Origin: Siphonodentalium dalli
Taxonomy: Eukaryota; Mollusca; Scaphopoda; Gadilida; Siphonodentaliidae
Reading direction: 5' to 3'
DNA: 64,000 nucleotides
Assembly: GCA_032622095.1 (NCBI GenBank)
Contig: CP136066.1
Span: 185,044,716-185,108,715, forward strand
A program made the position numbers and the translations under genes. The notes under the pieces are model-generated. The model was given only the letters and a program-made list of their open reading frames with translations, had not been told where the DNA came from and ran no database searches. Positions 57,760-64,000 of this stretch are shown one piece after another (the stretch's first letter is position 1; the number at the start of each line of letters is the position of its first letter).

Positions 57760-58490
57760 ATATATATAGTGGTCATGTTACATTTGTAACGCGTTTCTCC
57801 AAATGTCTAAGCTATGGATATAATTACAAAAACCGTAAATATATATTTCCGTTATTATCACAATAACGATTTCTCATTTACCTCGAATCTTGAAATTACA
57901 TGTCGTATATCACGCTCATATCGTACGGCATCCTATCTAAGTACCGGTGGCGTTGTTTGTAGATGACAAATGAAAATAAAAGTTACCAAATTATAATGAA
58001 ACTTTCCTGAATAATATACTAAAAAATATAGTATAATGATTGTATGAATGCGAAATTATTCACAAAACACACTTTGAGTGAGAGAAAATGCAGTTCGATT
58101 CTGTAATATTTAAGCGAAAAGCACGTTGGTTTGTTTCTCGTCAGAGAGTCACGAAGTTATCCATATATTTCCGGACATCGTCAGCTTTTTTGTCGCGAAT
58201 CTTCCATGTAAACAACAACCACGTGTTCGTACAACAACACCAGGCTTAAACCTCCGTCATGCTGGTTCGGGGGCAAACTGGGCTAAATGCGGTTTCTCCT
58301 TCACAAGATTTACCATAAACTCAAACGACAGTCGTTCATCGACCGACAAAATGTATCGTAAACAAGAAAGAAATGATATAAATCATCATGATAAACAAAC
58401 TATTTGTTCTGCGTTCGATATTGAGATGACATACTTTGCGCGCGCATTCAATGTTTTTGTCTTATATTAATAATTGTTCAGACTCTATAA
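57760..58490. other. no recognised feature (gene B intron)
   Basis: Contains a 114-codon plus-strand frame (58126-58470) without motif, opposite to the gene. No element boundaries found. Confidence 0.4.
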
Positions 58491-58494
58491 ACAA

Positions 58495-58615
58495 TGAAGA
58501 TGAGGAAGTGTGAACTTCACGATTTATCACGAGAGCTCCAAAGAAATTATTTGTGGAAAATATGATTTTCAATTTTGCCTGGATGTTTGCAAAACGTGCG
58601 ATTGTCCCTTAAACC
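58495..58615. mobile_element. solo right end of the 53.3-kb fold-back element
   Basis: GAAATTATTTGTGGAAAA, TTGCCTGGATGTTTGC and AAACGTGCGATTGTCCCTTAA follow the right end at 54150-54242. Confidence 0.65.
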
Positions 58616-58619
58616 ATAT

Positions 58620-59315
58620 AAGTTATGCCATGACTTATTTAATTTGGCTCTGAACAGTAAATAGAGTTCCGTGCGAGTCGTATACCGTTAAAAAAAACAG
58701 CACTGTATCACTTTTGTGCGGAAATCTTAAACCAGCTGATAAATTTCGTAGGACTTGCTAAGTCTTTTAAGAGTGATGTATGGTGTATAATATTATATTA
58801 GTATATTGTGTATTTTTATACCTATTTTGGTGTGATCACAGTAATCCGTTACACAAGACTTCACACAGTTGTGTACATATATACACCAGTGTAAACGCAC
58901 TCTAAATCGGTAAACATCCATCTTCTAAGAACCCAGATAGAGGAGGAATAATACTAAATTCACACATGCTTTACTTTGTGTGTAAATACCAAAAAACTTT
59001 CGAGTACGCTTAATAAAACTGTGAACAGTGCTGCCCCAGCTTGATGGTGTGGCGTAAGCGTGGATCGTGAGAGTCCGCGGACTTGATATTATTGCGTACT
59101 GGATATTATTTTTTCATTGATATGTTGTGGCAGTTTTCCTTTCCGCGGACAACCTATTTCCACACGATCAGTCTATTTTTGGGTCTTCACGTACCGGGGT
59201 GCATGTGTCCCGATTCGCCTCATGAATCTTTCTGAGATTTTACCGAGGGACGGAGTCTAACCTTGTATTGGTACGCATGATTCAAACCTCATGTTACTGA
59301 TACATGTACATGCGA
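58620..59315. other. no recognised feature (gene B intron)
   Basis: AT-rich intronic sequence without supported features. Confidence 0.4.
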
Positions 59316-59319
59316 TTCA

Positions 59320-59690
59320 TTTGACCAACTTAAAGACATATTATGGATATGTTGGGGTGCGGGAAACTGTTAAGTTAGTATGAAGCTGCAATGCCAACAG
59401 GAGGAATGTAGCATTTTATACTGACACCGCCGACAATATCAAGCAAATATACCCTATAACTTCACAGAACATATTGTCTGAAATGTGCTCAATTGAAAAT
59501 ATTACTTCTCGATTCGGGACGCATTATAACTATCGGCGATGAAGAGTCACCGTATTTAATTAATATACGAATGACGGTTTATGTTGTTAATTTGGGTATA
59601 ATATTTGTTAGATATAACTACTTTGAGCACGATTATTCTCCATTTCTATTTGATCACCCTACCGGAGTTTTTCATTAACTTTAAGCAATG
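59320..59690 (+). repeat. segment duplicated at 22230-22645
   Basis: Same blocks as the 22.2-kb copy. Here the segment sits in the last intron of gene B. Confidence 0.75.
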
Positions 59691-59849
59691 TTCAGGATTC
59701 AACAATTGACTGCATAGCGTGGGGCTTTCGTGGCACCACGTTGTTCAAATGTTGTCTCTCAGACCAAAATTAATGACAACTTTTGTTGGAAACCAGTCTC
59801 AAACCTCTTGATATGTTGATGTTGTGGACATCACTTCAGCAAATTTAAT

Positions 59850-60008
59850 GTGCGAAATTATATGATGTTTGTGCGAAATTATATGATGTTTGTGCGAAAT
59901 TATATGATGTTTGTATGAAATTACTATGCATGTTTGTGTGAAATTACTATGCATGTTTGAGTGAAATTACTCTGCAGTTTTTAGTGAAATTACTCTGCAT
60001 GTTTTCTA
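59850..60008 (+). repeat. 21-23-bp degenerate tandem repeat, about 7 copies
   Basis: The first three units are GTGCGAAATTATATGATGTTT. Later units drift to GTGTGAAATTACTATGCATG and GTGAAATTACTCTGCA forms, showing directional divergence along the array. Confidence 0.88.
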
Positions 60009-60171
60009 TGTTAACTGGTATTCAGTGGATAGGAGGTTACACCCTAAAACATATTATGAGTCATTTGTTTTTGAGACGTATCTATAAATGTACATATACG
60101 TCATAATATGTATGCATGGACACCATATTATTCGCTTTAAAGGCACGGGCGGTGTTCGCTGCAGAAATATT

Positions 60172-60650
60172 CATATGTGTTCAAATCGCCATCAACAGAA
60201 GGAATATTAAAAAATATATAGTTTTGTTCATATGCCAAACATAATCAGCGCTTAAATATAGTATATTGTCGTCAAGACGTATGACGGTGTTCGTAAACAA
60301 GAGCCTGCTCGTGTTACAGAAGTTTTGCTTCTGTTTACATAACACAGCGCAATTATATTGGTTAATCACACACAAATGATGTAAACGCTCTTTAACAAAT
60401 AACGCTCTTTTTTGTTTACCATATCCGGATCAAAACAAAAGCCAGGTAACATAACGTTTTTTTGCTTTTGCTTACATAACAAAGAAAATAAATTACAGTA
60501 ACATATATGTACTGTTTTGCCATATTTCTGATTGGTATAAGAACAAAGTCAGTCTATATTTTACTATTCTTTCTGTTTATGACGGTTTTTGACAGAGCTG
60601 AATATTTTAACAGCATACCCACCGCCAACGCCGCCCGTATCTTTAATGTG
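60172..60650 (-). repeat. inverted copy of the 1590-2085 repeat
   Basis: Reverse complement of the 1.6-2.1 kb element, with TTATGTAAACAGAAGC and GTGGGTATGCTGTTAAAATA on the minus strand. Confidence 0.75.
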
Positions 60651-60853
60651 TTAGACGAAATTGTTTTGTGAGTTTTCATTTCCCTTTTCATGCGTTGGAC
60701 GTTTCTGCATGGGACCCTCTGGCCGATGTTCAGTTGATGGAATCTAATACTCGATAAACAATTATTGTGTAACGGGAACCAAGTGTAATTTTAGTTAGAT
60801 GTTGAATTATGCCACAATGGCAATTATTAATCGACCGATATTGAAATAATGAA

Positions 60854-60887
60854 ATGTTATACCTGCTGTAAATGTGTTAACTGCATG
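60854..60887 (+). repeat. 34-bp exact direct repeat, copy 1
   Basis: ATGTTATACCTGCTGTAAAT and the following 14 bases recur exactly at 61420-61453, just before the Helitron start. Confidence 0.9.
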
Positions 60888-61419
60888 GTAATTGTTTCTT
60901 CATAAGAGTGGATAACTGGACATGCAAGTTTGTCAAATGTGGTCAAATGTCGTTGTTGTGTTAAGATATTACACTGTTACGTTCACAGTCAACTATGATG
61001 AGGCGGCCGAGATTCTAATTTTGATCAAACGCATCTGTACCCATATCACGTGAAACTGTCCTTCCCAACTGTACATGTAATAAATATAGGTTATCACCAC
61101 CATGTGTGTTTCCGATATCCGCATTCAAGTCGAGTTACCTTCTCTGGGTTGTATATAATTGAGTCCGTCAGAACGAGACGATATGCGACCCAGAGACGGT
61201 AGCAAGAGTGGTGATAACCATATGCAGTTTATCTTACCATTCACACAACAGACTGTTGCCAAAAAGGAAGTATTTTATGAAAAATATGTCGTTGCTCGTA
61301 TAAAGATAACGCACCGCGTCACCACCAGGACTGACGTCATCGACATTTACATATATATTTTTTAATGCAACCGATTGTATTTAATCATTGCGGTATTGTC
61401 ATCGATTATTATAATATAT

Positions 61420-61453
61420 ATGTTATACCTGCTGTAAATGTGTTAACTGCATG
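61420..61453 (+). repeat. 34-bp exact direct repeat, copy 2
   Basis: Second copy, 566 bases after the first. It may be a duplication bracketing an older insertion or a local duplication. Confidence 0.9.
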
Positions 61454-61461
61454 ATTATATA

Positions 61462-61974
61462 TCTAATATATATTTTGGGACTTTTGTCTATCTGTCTGTT
61501 AGATATGGCCGTGAAAACTGCCGGACGGGTTTCGACGAAATTTGATACCAGAGGGTACTTTTGTCCGACCTGACCTTGACCTTCAAAATGGTCAATTCAA
61601 GGTCAAATCGGGTAAAACTGGCGGATTTCGACGAAAATTGATACCTATGGGTACTTTTGTCTTGGGAGTGTTTTGGACGCGTCAAATCGTGACTCTCGAC
61701 CTGGCCTTGATCTGCAAAATGGTCAATTCAACGTCAAATCGGGTAAAACTGGCGGATTTCGACGACATTTGACACCTAGTGGAATTTTGTCCGGGGAGTG
61801 TTTTCGACGGGTCAAATCGTGACCACGACCTAACCTTGACCTTCAAAACATTGTCAATTCAAGGTCAAATCGGTCCAATTTCGCATGCGACCGTGTCCTT
61901 GCTCATATACGCTCATATAGTCATGTTTCTGGCAAAGAAAATCCCTAAATAGCCCGGTCGGGCCCACCAGCTAG
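61462..61974 (+). mobile_element. non-autonomous Helitron, family 2 copy 2 (intact ends)
   Basis: Begins TCTAATATATATTTTGGGAC after a host A, with a short GTCTATCTGTCTGT run. The interior has about four ~100-bp units (GACCTTGACCTTCAAAATGG, GGTAAAACTGGCGGATTTCG, GGTACTTTTGTC). The 3' end has a clean hairpin GCCCG-GT-CGGGC, seven bases, then CTAG before a host T. TC start, subterminal hairpin and CTRR end in A/T context is the full Helitron signature. It has no protein frame. Confidence 0.9.
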
Positions 61975-62240
61975 TAATATATATTCGAATTATAATACTA
62001 CTAATTGATGCCAATTGGCGGGTTAATCAAGTTTTGTTTACAAACAAAGCGAGCCTATCCATGTCTGACGCGCAGTCACTTTTGCCATCCAGGATACGAC
62101 TTGTTGCCATCCAGGATACAAGATCGGAAACTGCCGGGGCGTTTCGCGTGTATTTGAGGAAAATAGCTAAATTGTAAGCCAATATAACGTACAAGCAAAT
62201 GTACTTGGATATAGTTCAATCTGTTTTGATATATACTCAC

Positions 62241-62452
62241 TGATTTCAATTGAACACACGAATGCGAAGTCATGGGGGAATGTCTCAGAACAGCTTACAT
62301 CGAACCACCTGTGGTTGTTGTTCGCCCAGATGCAACTGCCTCCATCCGGTTGGCCGACTTCCCATGAGAACCAGGTCACATCATCTGCATCCTCATTGTG
62401 TCTCCACGCCCCGCCCCAATGTTCGATGCCGACCCACGCATATGAGCTGTGA
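62241..62452 (-). CDS. gene B exon: second half of the C-type lectin domain
   Basis: The acceptor CATAATTACAG and donor GTGAGTATA are nearly identical to those of gene A exon 3, with the same phases. The 70 full codons include YAWVGIEHWGGAWRHNED, TWFSWEVGQPDGGSC, HRWFDVSC and DFAFVC. Cysteines C4-C6 are in place. The tripeptide is QPD, associated in studied C-type lectins with galactose-type preference. The WND position is WFD, so the Asn ligand is absent as in gene A. The acceptor is not pyrimidine-rich but is conserved in both paralogues. Confidence 0.92.
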
Positions 62453-62459
62453 CTGTAAT

Positions 62460-62930
62460 TATGTTTATTTATTGATTTACCTCCAATACACAAGAATATG
62501 CATATAAAAGTGTATAATGCGTATGACCACACATATGATATAGCCTATAATGCATGGTATGTACATAGTTCCAAAATATATATTCATGTTTTTACAATTG
62601 AGGAACAGAAAATACATGTAGAGAGAGAGAGAGAGTGTTCAGACGTCGAAGAACCGGCGATTATCCTAAATGTGTTGATAAGTCACATGACACCGCGAAT
62701 GAAGCGCCACTCGCATCCTTATGGACTAGCAACAAAATATGAATAAATGTAATCATGAACGAACCCGATCATATCATAGGCTGTGAGAACATGGAATTAT
62801 GTACAAGTGTTTGTGCTTGATATTATTCTTGTTAATGTCAAAAAAAATCCGCAACGGAAATAGAGTTTCCTTTCTTTCTTTTCTCAGCTCAGTCGTATAT
62901 GATTTTGATTTCTGAACACGCTTACTGCAT
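62460..62930. other. no recognised feature (gene B intron)
   Basis: AT-rich; short GA microsatellite at about 62619-62634. No upstream lectin exon found. Confidence 0.45.
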
Positions 62931-62934
62931 TCTG

Positions 62935-63310
62935 CGAGGATTATATACAGACATGGACTGACGCCTTCGCGAGGATTATATACAGACATGGACTGACGCC
63001 TTCGCGAATCGCGATGATTATATACAGACATGGACTGACGCCTTCGAGGATTATATACAGACATGGACTGACGCCTTCACGAGGATTATATACAGGCATG
63101 GACTGACGCCTTCGAGGATTATATACAGACATGGACTGACGCCTTCGAGGATTATATACAGACATGGACTGACGCCTTCGAGGATTATATACAGACATGG
63201 ACTGACGCCTTCGATGATTATATACAGACATGGACTGACGCCTTCGATGATTATATACAGACATGGACTGACGCCTTCGAGGATTATATACAGACATGGA
63301 CTGACGCCTT
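62935..63310 (-). repeat. 33-bp minisatellite, 11 copies
   Basis: The core ACATGGACTGACGCC occurs eleven times in units mostly of 33 bp (GATTATATACAGACATGGAC plus TGACGCCTTCGAG), with some units of 36-44 bp. Since 33 is a multiple of three, the main units on the minus strand read as RRRQSMSVYNP repeats. Confidence 0.96.
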
Positions 63311-63420
63311 TCGCGATGTTTCGAGAGGTTACGGCTCGTTGTGGCTTCGGCGATGGTGAAATTATTTTCGAAATAAAAGACGACAAAAATTATCGTGAGA
63401 AACAAAATTGACAGTACCAT
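63050..63420 (-). CDS. possible membrane-anchored repeat protein (low confidence)
   Basis: From ATG at 63420 the minus strand encodes a hydrophobic N-terminus (MVLSILFLTIIFVVFYFENN), a short linker, then seven 11-residue RRRQSMSVYN(P/H) repeats. A 2-base change at about 63080 shifts the frame into EGVSPCLYII-type repeats. If expressed it would be a signal-anchored or secreted protein with repeated RRxS motifs. More probably the frame is a by-product of a 33-bp minisatellite in the gene B intron, because the frame is lost after seven units and no splice or promoter context is seen. Confidence 0.2.
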
Positions 63421-63499
63421 GCACGCGGACACATACAATACAAGAAACCCATAGTCAGCAATGGCAGTGCCATCAAGGTCATATTATTAGGCATATAGA

Positions 63500-64000
63500 A
63501 AATATATTGGAGCTGTATTGTAGTGGTTGTGAAAAATGTGTATATTGTAGGTAACGGTTATGTAGTTGAGTATATGTAATATGTGTTGTATGTGTGTAAA
63601 CTGTGCACTTGTTGAGAAAGGATGTGGAAACATTTCAAAAATCGCACGTGTCAAACTCAAGTTTAATATGAAATATATACATACCAAACGATACGTATGA
63701 TATGTGTTCACAATGAGCGCATACGTTCCAATTGGTTGAAATGTGCATCCCCAAACATGCAACGGCCATTACATTAATACACCAATAACCGCACACACAT
63801 TGCCAAAAAAGGGACGAATGCCTTGGCGATTGACCCATTATTATGTTGATGCGCTGCCAGCTCGCGGCAAATACACTAAACTGTTGTTTTCTCGGTTCTA
63901 GTATACGACATTTGACTTATTTTCGGTTGGCATGTATCTTTTCTTTGTTATTTGTTCTATTTTATATTGAAATAAAGGTAAGAATAGTGCATGAAATAGC
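63500..64000. other. no recognised feature
   Basis: AT-rich sequence, with TGTAT/ATGTG-rich words near 63560-63600. No lectin exon on the minus strand. Confidence 0.45.

Larger units (their letters stand above)
57517..64000 (-). other. gene B: second CTLD-PAN gene, 5' exons beyond the window
   Basis: Exons 62452-62241 and 57749-57517 match exons 3 and 4 of gene A in boundary, phase and domain. The intron between them (4.5 kb) contains a piggyBac-like solo end, tandem repeats, the 60.2-kb repeat and a Helitron. I searched 62453-64000 by eye on the minus strand for the CTLD first half (C..GW and C3 helix) and signal peptide and found neither, so they should lie to the right of the window. Its product would be a secreted lectin like gene A, with QPD rather than QPN in the sugar-site tripeptide. 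Confidence 0.8.

Noticed and set aside
58126-58470. 114-codon plus-strand frame as a gene
   Set aside because: No known motif, no Kozak or splice support, and it lies antisense within the gene B intron.
62453-64000. Gene B exons 1-2 inside the window
   Set aside because: No C..GW / C3-helix lectin segment and no leader with a phase-1 GTRAGT donor is found on the minus strand here.

Overview
This window is eukaryotic nuclear DNA from an animal, most likely a mollusc or another marine lophotrochozoan. The evidence is AT-rich non-coding sequence, short coding exons bounded by GT...AG splice sites, and very dense repeats: Helitrons that open with GTCT-type tetranucleotide runs, a tRNA-derived SINE, fold-back MITEs and minisatellites. 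I see no prokaryotic operons, rRNA genes or CRISPR arrays. The species assignment is an inference.

The recognisable genes all lie on the minus strand and appear to form a tandem family of small secreted proteins: signal peptide, then one C-type lectin domain (CTLD), then a C-terminal cysteine-rich PAN/Apple-like domain. Gene A is complete in my model, with exons at 48829-48763 (signal peptide), 34842-34614 (CTLD first half), 31708-31503 (CTLD second half) and 24764-24532 (PAN-like and stop). Exon phases (1, 2, 1) close exactly and give 244 residues. An AATAAA lies about 60 bases after the stop. Gene B has its last two exons here (62452-62241 and 57749-57517), with the same splice positions and phases; its 5' exons should lie beyond the right edge. 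A third paralogue, gene C, is suggested only by a signal-peptide exon at 2809-2752, and its other exons would lie off the left edge.

Layout. 1-1016: 5'-truncated non-LTR retrotransposon with an open reverse-transcriptase frame, running off the left edge. 1.0-2.1 kb: interspersed repeats. 2.75 kb: gene C first exon. 3.2-5.9 kb and 16.0-18.8 kb: two copies of a 2.7-2.8 kb non-autonomous Helitron with degenerate internal tandem repeats. 6.5-14.5 kb: AT-rich repeats, several MITEs, one SINE. 20.8-24.4 kb: MITEs, a 30-bp satellite and an inserted segment downstream of gene A. 24.5-48.8 kb: gene A, whose introns hold hAT-like MITEs, tandem Helitrons, minisatellites, a 761-bp tandem duplication, an unrecognised 252-residue open frame, a pseudogene and a small inversion. 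49.9-55.9 kb: a repeat family copy split by a Harbinger-like element, then a 4.5 kb inverted-repeat-bounded unit. 57.5-62.5 kb: gene B 3' part. 62.9-63.3 kb: a 33-bp minisatellite.

The most interesting observations are: the phase-consistent CTLD-PAN gene cluster, in which the sugar-specificity motif differs between paralogues; a 53-bp minisatellite that has copied the 5' splice site of gene A exon 2 so that five donors stand in a row; a roughly 1-kb inversion whose breakpoints fall in a 9-bp word inside a hAT-like element and which is proved by the orientation of its target duplication; and two different Helitrons joined head to tail with no bases between them.
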